Below, piece after piece: positions 26,573 to 36,127 of a DNA stretch of 64,000 bases. Below the pieces are notes generated by a model, which was not told the origin of the DNA, ran no database searches, and saw only the letters and a program-made list of their open reading frames with translations. The position numbers and the translations under genes were made by a program. Origin of the DNA: Nocardia brasiliensis NBRC 14402 (GTDB lineage: Bacteria; Actinomycetota; Actinomycetes; Mycobacteriales; Mycobacteriaceae); the NCBI RefSeq assembly GCF_000308475.2, contig NZ_BAFT02000062.1, positions 124,001 through 188,000 on the forward strand, given 5' to 3'. Position 1 is the stretch's first letter. Every line of letters starts with the position of its first letter.

Positions 26573-27415
26573 GTGAACGACGCCGCGAACCATACTGCCG
26601 AGTCAGTTCCGGGCCCGCCGTCCACAGGATCGGCCCCGACTGAACCCACCCACCCCGTCGGCTCCGCCGCCGGCCGTCCCGCGGACCGTGCCCCCCGGAG
26701 CACCACCGGCTCCCGCCTGTACCCACGCGTGACCAGTTTCCGGTCGCGCCGTGGCGCGCTGACCGCGACCCAGCAGCAATCGTGGGACCGCATGTGGCCC
26801 ACGATCGGGCGCGAGGTGGCCGACGAACCGCTCGACGCCGCCGCCTGGTTCGGCCGCGAAGCTCCGCTGGTCATCGAAATCGGTTGTGGCACGGGCACCG
26901 CCACCGCCGCCATGGCACAGGCCGAGCCGCACCTGAACCTGATCGGGATCGAGGTCTATCAGCCCGGCCTGGCGCAACTGGTGCAGCGGATCGAACGCGA
27001 GCAGATCCCGAACATCAGGCTGCTGCGCGGTGACGCCGTGGACGTGCTGGAAAACATGGTTGCTGACGAGTCGCTGACAGGCGTCCGCGTTTTCTTTCCG
27101 GACCCGTGGCCGAAGGCCCGCCATCACAAACGCCGGCTCTTGCAACCCGCCACATTCACCTTGATCGCGAATAAATTGAAATCCGGCGGTGTGTTGCATG
27201 TCGCGACCGACCATGCCGGCTATGCCGAACATATTGCCGAGGTCGGCGCGCAAGAAACCCAGCTCAGAGGCTTGAACGAGAGCACGGGCGGGGTCAGCGC
27301 GGACCATCGGGACAGCGCTGCGATCGGCTTCGAAAGGCCCGTCACGAAATTCGAAGGCAAGGCACATCGTGCGGGTAGCGCCATCACGGAGCTCATATGG
27401 GGGAAGATCGAATAA
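26573..27415 (+). CDS. trmB: tRNA (guanine-N7-)-methyltransferase TrmB
   Basis: A 280-residue SAM-dependent enzyme that makes m7G46 in tRNA. Motif I is VIEIGCGTGTATAA. The family signature is VFFPDPWPKARHHKRRL, and the C-terminus has HVATDHAGYAEHI and TKFEGKAHR. The first ~60 residues are a Pro/Thr-rich extension absent from E. coli TrmB. GTG 26573 is chosen over ATG 26564 because of the overlapping -10 box. The stop overlaps the next start (TAATG at 27413-27417). The order trmB-NYN-mmpL3 is that of Rv0208c-Rv0206c. Confidence 0.95.
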   Translation: MNDAANHTAESVPGPPSTGSAPTEPTHPVGSAAGRPADRAPRSTTGSRLYPRVTSFRSRRGALTATQQQSWDRMWPTIGREVADEPLDAAAWFGREAPLVIEIGCGTGTATAAMAQAEPHLNLIGIEVYQPGLAQLVQRIEREQIPNIRLLRGDAVDVLENMVADESLTGVRVFFPDPWPKARHHKRRLLQPATFTLIANKLKSGGVLHVATDHAGYAEHIAEVGAQETQLRGLNESTGGVSADHRDSAAIGFERPVTKFEGKAHRAGSAITELIWGKIE

Positions 27416-28143
27416 TGAGTGTCAGTGAGATGGCCCACGAGGTGGTCGAAGTTGCCGGGGAGGTGCAGGGCACCGGATCCGAGGGTCTCGGTGGCGCGAC
27501 GCCGGACGTGCGCCGGGTCCTGCTGGTGTGGGACGCCCCGAACCTCGACATGGGTCTCGGGGCCATCCTCGGTGGGCGGCCGACCGCCGCCTACCGGCCC
27601 CGGTTCGACGCGCTCGGCCGGTGGCTGCTGGCGCGCACGGCCGAGCTGTCCGTCGGCACGGTGCACCGGGTCGAACCGGAAGCGACCGTCTTCACCAATA
27701 TCGCCCCCGGCACCGCCGATGTGGTGCGGCCGTGGGTAGAGGCGCTGCGCAACGTCGGCTATGCCGTCTTCGCGAAGCCGAAGATCGACGAGGACTCCGA
27801 CGTCGACGCGGACATGCTGGCGCACATCGAACTGCGCAGCCGCGGTGCCGGATTGGCCGGCATCATGGTCGCCTCGGCCGACGGTCAGGCGTTCCGGGAG
27901 CCGCTCGAGGAACTCGCCGCCGCCGGAATCCCTGTTCAGGTACTCGGGTTCCGCGAGCACGCGAGTTGGGCCGTCACATCCGATACCCTCGAGTTCATCG
28001 ATCTCGAGGACATCCCGGGCGTGTTCCGTGAACCGCTGCCCAGGGTCAGCCTCGACTCGCTGCCCGACGAGGGCGCCTGGCTGCAGCCGTTCCGGCCGCT
28101 GTCGGCGCTGCTCACCTCTCGCCCCGCGCAAGGAGTCGCTTAA
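27415..28143 (+). CDS. NYN/PIN-like nuclease-domain protein (Rv0207c type)
   Basis: A 242-residue protein of the same length as Rv0207c. The NYN (PIN-like) fold shows an acidic residue in VWDAPNLDMGL at the first strand, DEDSDVDADMLAHIE as the central acidic cluster, and VASADGQAFREPLEELAAAG. These are the usual metal-binding aspartates of NYN nucleases acting on RNA. ATG 27415 overlaps the trmB stop by one base and follows GGGGGAAG. Its stop abuts the mmpL3 start, so the three genes are one operon; any functional link to mycolate export is unproven. Confidence 0.85.
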   Translation: MSVSEMAHEVVEVAGEVQGTGSEGLGGATPDVRRVLLVWDAPNLDMGLGAILGGRPTAAYRPRFDALGRWLLARTAELSVGTVHRVEPEATVFTNIAPGTADVVRPWVEALRNVGYAVFAKPKIDEDSDVDADMLAHIELRSRGAGLAGIMVASADGQAFREPLEELAAAGIPVQVLGFREHASWAVTSDTLEFIDLEDIPGVFREPLPRVSLDSLPDEGAWLQPFRPLSALLTSRPAQGVA

Positions 28144-31100
28144 GTGTTCACACGCTGGGGCGATCTGGTCTACAAACTGCGCTTCGGCGTGGTCGGTGTC
28201 GTCGCGGCCGCGCTGTTGGCGCTGGGCGGGTACGGCCTCGGTCTGGGCAGCCACCTCAGCTCCAGCGGGTGGGACGACCCGACGTCGGAATCCTCACAGG
28301 GCGCCAAGATCGCCGACGCCGCGTTCGGCCGCGATCACACCAGCGACGTGATCGTGCTGTACACCGCGCCCGAGGGCAAGACGATCGATGATCCCGAGTT
28401 CAAGGCGAAGGTGCTCGACAGCCTGAACAGCCTGCCGAAGAAGTACCCGGAGATCACCAAGGTCAACGGCGCCTACTGGCAGACCGAGACCGGCCCCGCC
28501 TCTCCGCTCACCTTCGGTTCGAAGGACAAGAAGTACACGTTCGCGTCGTTGGCCATCAAGGGCGACAACGACACCGAGATGCTGAACAACTTCCGCAAGG
28601 TCAAGAACGTCTTCGACGTTCCGGGCGTCACGGTGCAGGTCGCGGGGCTACAGGCGGTCGCGGGCACGCTGAACGACACCATGGCCGAAGACCAGCACCG
28701 GATGGAGATCCTGGCCATCCCCGCGGTCGCGGTGCTGCTGTTCTTCATCTTCGGCGGCTTGATCGCGGCCGGGCTGCCGCTGATCGTCGGTGGTCTGACG
28801 GTGATCGGCGCGCAGGGCATCGTCCTGTTCATCACCAAGTTCACCGAGGTGAATTCGTTCGTCGCGCCGGTCGTTTCGATGATCGGCCTAGGCCTGGCGA
28901 TCGACTACGGCCTGTTCATCGTGAGCCGGTTCCGCGAGGAACTCGCCGAGGGCTACAGCACCTCCGCCGCGGTCCGCCGGTCGGTGATGACCGCGGGGCG
29001 CACCGTCGTGTTCTCCGCGACCATGATCATCGCCAGCCTCGGCGGCATGCTGCTGTTCCCGCAGGGCTTCCTCAAGTCGATCGCCTACGGCTCCATCGCG
29101 ACGGTTTCGCTCGCCGCGCTGACCTCCATCACCATCCTGCCCGCCATGCTCGGCGTCCTGGGGCCGCGAGTGGACGCGTTGGGGCTCAAGCGGTTCCGCA
29201 AGACCAAGACCGCCGAGGAAGTCGAGAACGGCTTCTGGGGCAAGTGCACCCGCTGGGTGATGCGGCATCCGCTCAAGATCGCCATCCCGATCTGCATCCT
29301 GCTGCTCCTGTTGATCATCCCGGTGAAGAACCTCGCCTTCGGCGGCATCAACGAGCGGTACCTGCCGCCGGACAACTCGACCCGGCTCGCGCAGGCGAAA
29401 TTCGACTCGATCTTCCCGCTGCGCAAGTCCGACCCGATCCAGCTGGTGTTCGTCTCGGACAACAGCAACGAGGTCGGCAAGGCGTGGGCCGAAGCCAAAC
29501 AGGCCCCCGGACTCGCCGGCACCTTCGAGGTGCCGTCGCGCTCCAACACCGATCCGAACGTCTACCGCACCAGCGCGACGCTCGCCGACTCGGAGAACGC
29601 CGACCCGACGATCGAATACCTGCGCTCGATCAACGTGCCCGACGGCGTGACCATGTACGTCGGCGGGCAGCCGGTCATCCAGAAGGACAGCATCGACGCG
29701 CTGCTCGATCGCATGCCGCTGATGATCGCGCTGGTGCTGTTCGTCACCACGCTGCTGATGTTCCTGACCTTCGGCTCCCTGGTGCTGCCGATCAAGGCCG
29801 CGTTGATGAGTGCGCTCGGCCTCGGTTCCACGCTCGGCATCCTGACCTGGATCTTCGTCGACGGGCACGGCGCGCGGCTGCTGAACTTCACCCCGCAGCC
29901 GATCATGTCGCCGGTGCTCGTGCTGATCATCGCGGTGATCTACGGTCTCTCGACCGACTACGAGGTCTTCCTGCTCTCCCGCATGGTCGAGGCGCGCACC
30001 CAGGGCGCGTCCACCACCGAGGCGGTCCGCATCGGCACCGCGCAGACCGGGCGGATCATCACCGCGGCCGCGCTGATCCTGCTCGTGGTCACCGGCGCGT
30101 TCGCGTTCTCCGACCTGGTGATGATGCAGTACCTCGCGTACGGCATGATCGCCGCGCTCTTCATCGACGCCACCATTCTGCGCATGCTGCTGGTGCCCGC
30201 CACCATGAAGCTGCTCGGCGACGACTGCTGGTGGGCGCCCGCCTGGATGAAGAAGATCCAGCAGAAGATCGGGCTCGGCGAACCCATTCTCGACGACGAA
30301 CGGCCCGGCGGCGGCGAGGTCGTCGACCTGGTGAAGACCACGCCGATCACCGACCCGGTCACCATGCAGATCCCCGCCGTGGCCGACCCCAACAAGCCGC
30401 GCAAGCCCCGCAGACCGCGCACGGTGGAGGAGATCGAGGCCGAGGCGCCGACCAAGCACCTCGACAAGATCAAGCCCGCCGCCCCGAAGCCGCCGCAGGC
30501 CTCGCCCGCGCCGCCGCCGCTCGACCCGACGCGGCAGCGGCCGATCCCGCCCGCCGGTTTTTTGTCGGACCCGAACATGCCGCGCCCGACCGGATATGCG
30601 GCGGCCCCGCCGGAACCGATCACGCCGCGGGTCAGCCCGCCGACCACGAGCAGACCGGATTCGGCTGCGGCCCGCCCGTTTTCGTCCATCCCGCACGACC
30701 CCACCGGCCCCCGGCCCACGCCGCCGCCGGCGCCCCGGACCGAAACGTCCGCCGGTGCCCCGTTCTCGGCGTTCGAGTCGCCCGCGGCGAACACCTTCGA
30801 GCCGCCCGCCCCGGCGCCTTTCGAGCCACCGGCCGCGCCGCAGGACGGTGCCCGGCGTCCCGAGGCGAAATTCGAGCCGACACAGCCCACGCCGTCCGTC
30901 GCGCCCTTCGCCGGCGCGGACCCGCGGCCGTCCATGCCGCTGCCCAGGTTCGTCGATCGCAATGCGACACAGGACGATTCGGCAGACCGGTCGGCCCAGC
31001 ACGGAGCGCCGGAGACCGCGGCGGAACCCGACGATCCGAACCGCAACAGCATCGAGAACTGGATGGCCGAACTGCGCTCCTCGCGGCGCGGCGGGAAAGC

Positions 31101-31191
31101 GCCCGGCAAGGTCGAGGAGGGTCGTCATTCCGGTGGCGACGGCCGCACCGTCAGCGTGAACGAACTGCTGCGCCGCCGCGACACCGAATAG
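28144..31191 (+). CDS. mmpL3: MmpL3 trehalose monomycolate exporter (RND family)
   Basis: A 1015-residue RND transporter with twelve predicted spans and two periplasmic loops. The proton-relay Asp-Tyr pairs are in GLAIDYGLF (D254-Y255) and GLSTDYEVF (D605-Y606). The family flips trehalose monomycolate for outer-membrane assembly and is usually essential. The last ~320 residues are a Pro/Ala-rich cytoplasmic tail ending VNELLRRRDTE, as in mycobacterial MmpL3. GTG 28144 immediately follows the upstream stop and has AAGGAG at 28130-28135. It is the last gene of the trmB operon. Confidence 0.96.
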   Translation: MFTRWGDLVYKLRFGVVGVVAAALLALGGYGLGLGSHLSSSGWDDPTSESSQGAKIADAAFGRDHTSDVIVLYTAPEGKTIDDPEFKAKVLDSLNSLPKKYPEITKVNGAYWQTETGPASPLTFGSKDKKYTFASLAIKGDNDTEMLNNFRKVKNVFDVPGVTVQVAGLQAVAGTLNDTMAEDQHRMEILAIPAVAVLLFFIFGGLIAAGLPLIVGGLTVIGAQGIVLFITKFTEVNSFVAPVVSMIGLGLAIDYGLFIVSRFREELAEGYSTSAAVRRSVMTAGRTVVFSATMIIASLGGMLLFPQGFLKSIAYGSIATVSLAALTSITILPAMLGVLGPRVDALGLKRFRKTKTAEEVENGFWGKCTRWVMRHPLKIAIPICILLLLLIIPVKNLAFGGINERYLPPDNSTRLAQAKFDSIFPLRKSDPIQLVFVSDNSNEVGKAWAEAKQAPGLAGTFEVPSRSNTDPNVYRTSATLADSENADPTIEYLRSINVPDGVTMYVGGQPVIQKDSIDALLDRMPLMIALVLFVTTLLMFLTFGSLVLPIKAALMSALGLGSTLGILTWIFVDGHGARLLNFTPQPIMSPVLVLIIAVIYGLSTDYEVFLLSRMVEARTQGASTTEAVRIGTAQTGRIITAAALILLVVTGAFAFSDLVMMQYLAYGMIAALFIDATILRMLLVPATMKLLGDDCWWAPAWMKKIQQKIGLGEPILDDERPGGGEVVDLVKTTPITDPVTMQIPAVADPNKPRKPRRPRTVEEIEAEAPTKHLDKIKPAAPKPPQASPAPPPLDPTRQRPIPPAGFLSDPNMPRPTGYAAAPPEPITPRVSPPTTSRPDSAAARPFSSIPHDPTGPRPTPPPAPRTETSAGAPFSAFESPAANTFEPPAPAPFEPPAAPQDGARRPEAKFEPTQPTPSVAPFAGADPRPSMPLPRFVDRNATQDDSADRSAQHGAPETAAEPDDPNRNSIENWMAELRSSRRGGKAPGKVEEGRHSGGDGRTVSVNELLRRRDTE

Positions 31192-31202
31192 TCAGCACAC
31201 GA

Positions 31203-31245
31203 AAGCACCGCCCCCGCGCCATATCTCGGCGCGGGGGCGGTGCTT
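31203..31245. terminator. bidirectional terminator between mmpL3 and the DUF2339 gene
   Basis: An 18-bp perfect stem (31203-31220 with 31228-31245) has the loop ATATCTC. On the plus strand T residues follow; on the minus strand TTTC follows. It separates two convergent genes. Confidence 0.9.
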
Positions 31246-31255
31246 TTTCGGCCGG

Positions 31256-33895
31256 TCAGTCCGCCGGGGGCGGCGTGGCCGCAGCCTCCGCGAAAGCGCG
31301 GGCGTACCTCGTGCCGACGACCAGGAGCAGGACGCCCACCACGAGGAAGGCCGCGACCCGCACCAGACCGTCCAGGGTGGCCAGGTCGAACAGGAACAGT
31401 TTGGCCAGTGCGGCGACGGTGACCAGCAGACCGGAACCGAGGGCGAGTTTCGCCACGGCGGAGGCCTTTCCGAGGTTGCGCAGGCCGTAGAACAGGGACG
31501 CGGTCGCGCCCGCCATCCACAGGATCGTCGCCGCGCTGTGCCCGATCACAAAACCGTCGTCCGCGCCGGTCGCGACGGCGATCGACACCGCCGCGGCGGT
31601 CACCGCATACAACCCCGCGATACCGGCCACGATCCACTGCAACTCGGCGGTGTTCCGCAGGGCCGGTACGGTGCGCGCGCACCACACCCCCACCGCCACG
31701 ACTGCCATCAAGAGCACCGCGGCCAGCGCCGTCGCGAAGCTCAGGCTCTGCTCCGAGCGATGCTGCGCGGCAAGGATTTCCGGGCTCGCGATGTTCAGGA
31801 ACGCGAGGGCGCCCAGCGCCGCGAAGGCCGCACCGAGACCGGCGGCGACACCGGAGCGGCGCTGTCCGGCCACACCGAGGAAGCCAAGTGCCACCAGGAA
31901 CCACGCGATCGGCAAGGTGCGGGCATCGGTGACGGCGACGCAGACCTCCAGTAGCGCGATCGATCCGGCGACCGCCGCGACCGTTGCGGTGTGACCCGGA
32001 ATCTGCACCAGCGCCGCGATTCTCGGCACCAGGGCGGTGGCGGCCACGAGCAGCAGCACCGTCGCACAGACCGCGGCGATCAGCGTCGCGACCGGTCGAT
32101 CGAACTTGTACATCCCCGGCGCGCTCAGCAGCGGGACGGTCGCGATGGCGAGCGCCAGCGAGGCGGTGATATCGGCCGGCCGCCGCCGGACCACCAGGAT
32201 GGTTCCGGCCAGTCCGACCGCCGCCACCGCCACGGCCGCGACCAGCAGGCGCAGCCGGTCGCCGGACGTGTCGAGCAGCGCACCGGCGACGGCGACGAAG
32301 GTGGCCAACGCCGCGGGCAGCGTCCGCACCACGTGCAGATACGGCCAGTCCCGCAGCAGCTGCACCGGCAGGCAGGCCAGCTGCAACACGATCAGGAAAG
32401 CGAGCAACACCAGTTCGGTGGTCAGCACCGGCGACAGCACCGCGGCGCCGAGCACCACCAGGACCGCCAACGGCTGCGACTGCCAGCGCATCGCCAACGC
32501 CACCCCGATGGCCGCGACGCCGAGCGCCACCGCGAAACCGAGCACCGGATGCAGCCAGTGATAGATCGCGGTCACCGCGACGACATCGAGGTACGCGCCC
32601 GCGATACCGGTGGCCGCCAACGCGATACCGCCGACCCGGCCACCCGGCCGATCGAACACCCGCATGCCCGCCGCCACCAGGACGGCCGAGAACGCTGCGC
32701 CCGCAACCACTCTGGGCACCGGCCCGAAGAACCCCGCCTGCGCCGCCAGCACCAGCAGCATCACCACGCCGATCAACGTGACGCCCACCCCCGCCACCGC
32801 CAGCAGCTTGCTGATCAACCCGTCCCGCTGCCACCACGGCGTATGCGGCACCGGCGGCCCGGCCCGCGGCGGCACCGGCGGCCGCATCCCCGGCCCCGGC
32901 ATCCCGCGCACCGGCATCGGTGGCCGCCCACCCCACGCCCCACCCGGCGGACCGTGCATCGGCACGTACGGCGGCGGCATCGCCCCAGAACCTGCTGCCG
33001 CCCAAGCCCCTTCAGACCCCACCGGCACACCCGGCACCTGCGCTGCCGCAGGCGGAACCGCACCGAAGCCCTGTGCAGGCGGTACCGCACCCGGCATCTG
33101 GGCCCCCGCAGGCGCACCCTGCGCCGATGCGACACCGGGGATTCGACCCGCCACAGGCGAGCCCGTGCCCGCCGCAGACGCACCCTGCGCCAGCGCAGCG
33201 CCCGGGACCTGAGCGGCCGCAGGCGGAACCCCGGCTGCCCCCGCCTGGACACCCAGCCCCGGCGAACCGGCACCCGAGATAGGAGCCGTGCCCGAGCCAT
33301 GCGCCTGAGGTGCCGAACCCACTCCCGGAACCCGATCCAGACCCGGACCTGCCGACTCACCCGGTGCCGTGCCCGCTGCCGCAGAAGACGCCGCGGACTT
33401 ATCCGCGCCAGGCGTCCGCGCCGCCGAATCCTGTTCTCCCGGAACCCCACCCGCCGCATCAGCCGCCGCGGGCGCGGCCAAGTCATCGGGTTGCGCACCC
33501 ATGTCCGGAGTGAAAGCGGCGCTCGAGCCGTGGCCGTGCGCAATCGCGTCGGCCGTTGGGCCCGGGGTGCGACCCGCTGCGAAGGCTTGTCCCTGTGCCG
33601 CAGTCGCAGCGCCGGCAATCTGCCCCGGCGCGGCAGCCGGCACCGCGCCCGAAGTCGCGGCCAATGCGGGCGGCACCCGTCCCGCTCCCGGCGCGGTCGC
33701 AGTTCCCGCAGCTGCGCCGGTCGTCGCGGCCGAGCCCCGTTCGGGAGCCGAAACCCCTTGCGCCCCAGCAGAACCTGTCACTACCTGAGTACGCAACAGC
33801 TCCAGGTCCCGCCCGAGCACACCCATCTGCGTCCCCAACGCAGCGAATTCCCCCGAAAGGCGCGAGATCAGCGCCGGATCGATAGATGTGGTCAT
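31256..33895 (-). CDS. DUF2339 multispan membrane protein with low-complexity N-terminal region
   Basis: An 879-residue protein. A short coiled segment (SRLSGEFAALGTQMGVLGRD) at the start precedes roughly 300 residues of Ala/Gly/Pro-rich low complexity containing imperfect repeats of GVPP/AQVPG type. From about residue 355 (after PWWQRDGLISKLLAVAG) the rest is a near-continuous series of about twenty membrane spans, as in DUF2339 proteins. Function is unknown. ATG 33895 is the family-like start; the frame remains open upstream without similarity. It is convergent with mmpL3. Confidence 0.82.
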   Translation of the reverse strand: MTTSIDPALISRLSGEFAALGTQMGVLGRDLELLRTQVVTGSAGAQGVSAPERGSAATTGAAAGTATAPGAGRVPPALAATSGAVPAAAPGQIAGAATAAQGQAFAAGRTPGPTADAIAHGHGSSAAFTPDMGAQPDDLAAPAAADAAGGVPGEQDSAARTPGADKSAASSAAAGTAPGESAGPGLDRVPGVGSAPQAHGSGTAPISGAGSPGLGVQAGAAGVPPAAAQVPGAALAQGASAAGTGSPVAGRIPGVASAQGAPAGAQMPGAVPPAQGFGAVPPAAAQVPGVPVGSEGAWAAAGSGAMPPPYVPMHGPPGGAWGGRPPMPVRGMPGPGMRPPVPPRAGPPVPHTPWWQRDGLISKLLAVAGVGVTLIGVVMLLVLAAQAGFFGPVPRVVAGAAFSAVLVAAGMRVFDRPGGRVGGIALAATGIAGAYLDVVAVTAIYHWLHPVLGFAVALGVAAIGVALAMRWQSQPLAVLVVLGAAVLSPVLTTELVLLAFLIVLQLACLPVQLLRDWPYLHVVRTLPAALATFVAVAGALLDTSGDRLRLLVAAVAVAAVGLAGTILVVRRRPADITASLALAIATVPLLSAPGMYKFDRPVATLIAAVCATVLLLVAATALVPRIAALVQIPGHTATVAAVAGSIALLEVCVAVTDARTLPIAWFLVALGFLGVAGQRRSGVAAGLGAAFAALGALAFLNIASPEILAAQHRSEQSLSFATALAAVLLMAVVAVGVWCARTVPALRNTAELQWIVAGIAGLYAVTAAAVSIAVATGADDGFVIGHSAATILWMAGATASLFYGLRNLGKASAVAKLALGSGLLVTVAALAKLFLFDLATLDGLVRVAAFLVVGVLLLVVGTRYARAFAEAAATPPPAD

Positions 33896-34146
33896 GCACC
33901 CATGCTCACCCCCACCGGCCCCCGAAACATGAGTAGTAACCCCTGCTGACCACCCGAGATCTACCCGACTGCCAGGACTGCCAACCTCTACTCGGCCTTG
34001 TCTACGTCCGATCCGCCGGATCCCGCACCGATGAATACCTACTGAAGACCACATCGCTCGACCGACCGCCCCCATCCAGACGCCGATCCTGGTCCTCGCG
34101 GGTGGCAACGGCGACCACAACTTAGCTCTACCAGCGAAAAGGAAGG

Positions 34147-34177
34147 AAATGATATACTTTGAAGCGGCAAATGATAT
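34147..34177 (+). promoter_or_regulatory. vapBC promoter with repeated operator half-sites
   Basis: AAATGATAT occurs at 34147-34155 and 34169-34177, 22 bp apart (two helical turns). The first copy runs into TATACT (34153-34158), a good -10. The second contains the palindrome TGATATCA (34172-34179). The layout fits autoregulation by the VapB/VapC complex. Confidence 0.65.
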
Positions 34178-34194
34178 CAGTTCGGGAGGTCCCG

Positions 34195-34389
34195 ATGGCT
34201 CGCACCGTATTGGATCTCGACGACGATCTGCTGGCCCAGGCCGCAGAGGTTCTCGGCACCTCGAAGAAGGTCGCGACCGTCAACGCCGCCCTTGCCGACG
34301 TGGTGCGCCGCCGCAAACGCGAGCAGTTCGCCGCATGGGTGAAGTCCGGTGGACTGAACGACGAACCGTCGGCTCCCGGTGAGCAGTGA
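34195..34389 (+). CDS. vapB: VapB-type antitoxin
   Basis: A 64-residue ribbon-helix-helix protein, MARTVLDLDDDLLAQAAEVL at the DNA-binding N-terminus, then TSKKVATVNAALADVVRRR. The C-terminal part (FAAWVKSGGLND) would bind and neutralise the toxin. ATG 34195 has GGGAGGT upstream; an in-frame start at 34159 lies in the promoter. It overlaps vapC by 11 bp. It probably represses its own promoter through the AT-rich repeats at 34147-34179. Confidence 0.9.
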   Translation: MARTVLDLDDDLLAQAAEVLGTSKKVATVNAALADVVRRRKREQFAAWVKSGGLNDEPSAPGEQ

Positions 34390-34798
34390 GCGCTACCTCG
34401 TCGACAAATCCGCCCTCGCCCGCTGGGGCAGGCCTGCCGTCGCGCCGATCCTCGACGACCTGTCATCGCGCGGGACGCTGGCCATCTGCGGTGCCGTCGA
34501 ATACGAGGTGCTGTACAACGTCCGCAAGTCCACCGAACTCGAGTCGGTCCGCGACATGCTGCGCGGTTTCGACTGGCTGCCCACACCCGACGAAGTCTGG
34601 GACCGTGTCAACGACATCCAACTCGACCTGATCCGCGCAGGCACCCATCGGGCGATCTCGTTGCCCGACTTGATCATTGCCGCCACGGCCGAACGCCACG
34701 GCCACACCGTCCTGCACTATGACGGCGACTACGACCTGATCGCCGCCATCACCGGCCACCCGAGCAGCTGGGTGGTTCCTGCCGGCCACGCCGACTGA
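34379..34798 (+). CDS. vapC: VapC-type PIN-domain ribonuclease toxin
   Basis: A 139-residue PIN-domain protein. The conserved acidic residues are D9 in YLVDKSAL, E41/E43 in GAVEYEVLY, D in SLPDLIIAATA (~97) and D in HYDGDYDLI (~115-118). Together they form the Mg2+ site of an RNA endonuclease. It starts at GTG 34379 inside vapB, which couples the two products. The RNA target cannot be predicted. A chromosomal stability or stress role is typical of the family. Confidence 0.92.
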   Translation: MSSERYLVDKSALARWGRPAVAPILDDLSSRGTLAICGAVEYEVLYNVRKSTELESVRDMLRGFDWLPTPDEVWDRVNDIQLDLIRAGTHRAISLPDLIIAATAERHGHTVLHYDGDYDLIAAITGHPSSWVVPAGHAD

Positions 34799-35081
34799 CG
34801 AACGTCGTTGCGGCGCAAGCACATGATCGACGTTTGCCCGGCCTTGGGGGCTGATCACCACGCGGCAGCGCTCGCAGGCATTGCCCCCACCGGCACCTGG
34901 CGATCGCGTGGCCAGGTCGAGGCGCAGGATTTGGGCGGTCGGGAGGCTGGTGGGTGGAGGATTTTCGTGTGGTGGTGTCGAGTTCCAGCGGAAAAACTCG
35001 GCGACCAGCTCAGGTGGCGACTTCGTGGGGTGTGGGTCGAATACTCGGTGTCTGCTCGTAAGACGAGGAAGGACAACGACA

Positions 35082-36116
35082 TTGAGTGGAACAGCGACGG
35101 GTGACGGGGTGACGGTGCTGGAGGGGTTCGTGCCGGTGATCGATCTGTCGGACCGGCACTGTGCCGACAGACGTGGGGACATTGCGCGGGCGATCGGACA
35201 GGCTTGTGCGAGATCGGGGTTCTTCACCATCGTGGGTCATGGGGTTGCGGCGGAGCTGGTGGCGCGGATGTGCGAGACGACCAGGGAGTTCTTCGAGCTG
35301 CCCGATGCGCTGAAGGATTCGGTCGCACATCGGCCGGGCGTATCCGGATTCCGGCGGATGGCGGGCGCGACCGCGCACAGCCTGGACCAGCCGTCACCGC
35401 CGGACCTGTGCGAAGTCTTCTCGGCGCACGTGACCGGCGATTTGAGCGAGGAGGAACGCGCGGGCCTCGGCGACTATTGGGCGTCCTGGAAATTGGCCAA
35501 TATCTGGCCTGCCGTGCCCGCGAATTTCGCGGACACCTGGCGCGAATACATGGCGGCCCTCACCGATTTGGCGGCGGATCTCATGCGATTGTTCGCTCTG
35601 GCACTGGAATTGCCGGAAAATTTCTTCGACGACATCTTCGCCCGCCACGTCTCGTCGGTGGCCGTCAACTACTACTTCCCGCAACGCGCAGCGCCGCTGC
35701 CCGGCCAGTTGCGCCGGGGCGCGCACACCGATTGGGGCAGCCTCACCATCCTGTATCAGGACACCGCTGTCGGCGGCCTCCAAGTACGTCACGGCACGGG
35801 CGGGTGGCGTGACGTCCCGGCCGTTCCCGGCGGCTTCATCGTCAATATCGGCGATCTGATGGCCCTGTGGACGGCGGGCCGCTGGGTCTCCACGCTGCAC
35901 CGGGTGATCAATCCCGAACGGGGCAATACGTCCGCACGCCTGTCGATCCCGTTCTTCTACCTGCCGAGTCACGACGCGGCGATCGACCCGATCGGCTCCT
36001 TCGCGGGTCATGCCGCGCAGCAGCAGTTCGGCGCGGAGACCGCGGGCCAATGGATTTCGCGCAAGATGCAGAAGACGTTCGCCGCCGATCCGCAGCACTA
36101 CCGGACGGCCGACTGA
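35082..36116 (+). CDS. 2-oxoglutarate/Fe(II)-dependent oxygenase (isopenicillin-N-synthase-like)
   Basis: A 344-residue cytosolic enzyme. The N-terminal DIOX_N region has VPVIDLSD and GFFTIVGHG. The catalytic jelly roll carries the HxD of GAHTDWGSLT, the distal His of LHRVINP, and the Arg of ARLSIPFF that binds 2-oxoglutarate. The start is uncertain: TTG 35082 has GAGGAAGGA upstream, while GTG 35109 is an alternative with a shorter N-terminus. The family hydroxylates or oxidises small molecules; no substrate can be assigned. The preceding 283 bp hold no convincing gene. Confidence 0.88.
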   Translation: MSGTATGDGVTVLEGFVPVIDLSDRHCADRRGDIARAIGQACARSGFFTIVGHGVAAELVARMCETTREFFELPDALKDSVAHRPGVSGFRRMAGATAHSLDQPSPPDLCEVFSAHVTGDLSEEERAGLGDYWASWKLANIWPAVPANFADTWREYMAALTDLAADLMRLFALALELPENFFDDIFARHVSSVAVNYYFPQRAAPLPGQLRRGAHTDWGSLTILYQDTAVGGLQVRHGTGGWRDVPAVPGGFIVNIGDLMALWTAGRWVSTLHRVINPERGNTSARLSIPFFYLPSHDAAIDPIGSFAGHAAQQQFGAETAGQWISRKMQKTFAADPQHYRTAD

Positions 36117-36127
36117 GCGCCGGAGGC

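Noticed and set aside
28888..31128. 746-codon minus-strand frame over mmpL3, and a 748-codon plus-strand frame at 29244-31490
   Set aside because: Both are frame shadows of mmpL3, rich in Arg/His/Asp repeats and lacking any ribosome site.
34808..35104. 98-codon open frame upstream of the 2OG oxygenase
   Set aside because: It has no ribosome site, unusual Trp/Arg composition, and overlaps the better supported start region of the oxygenase gene.
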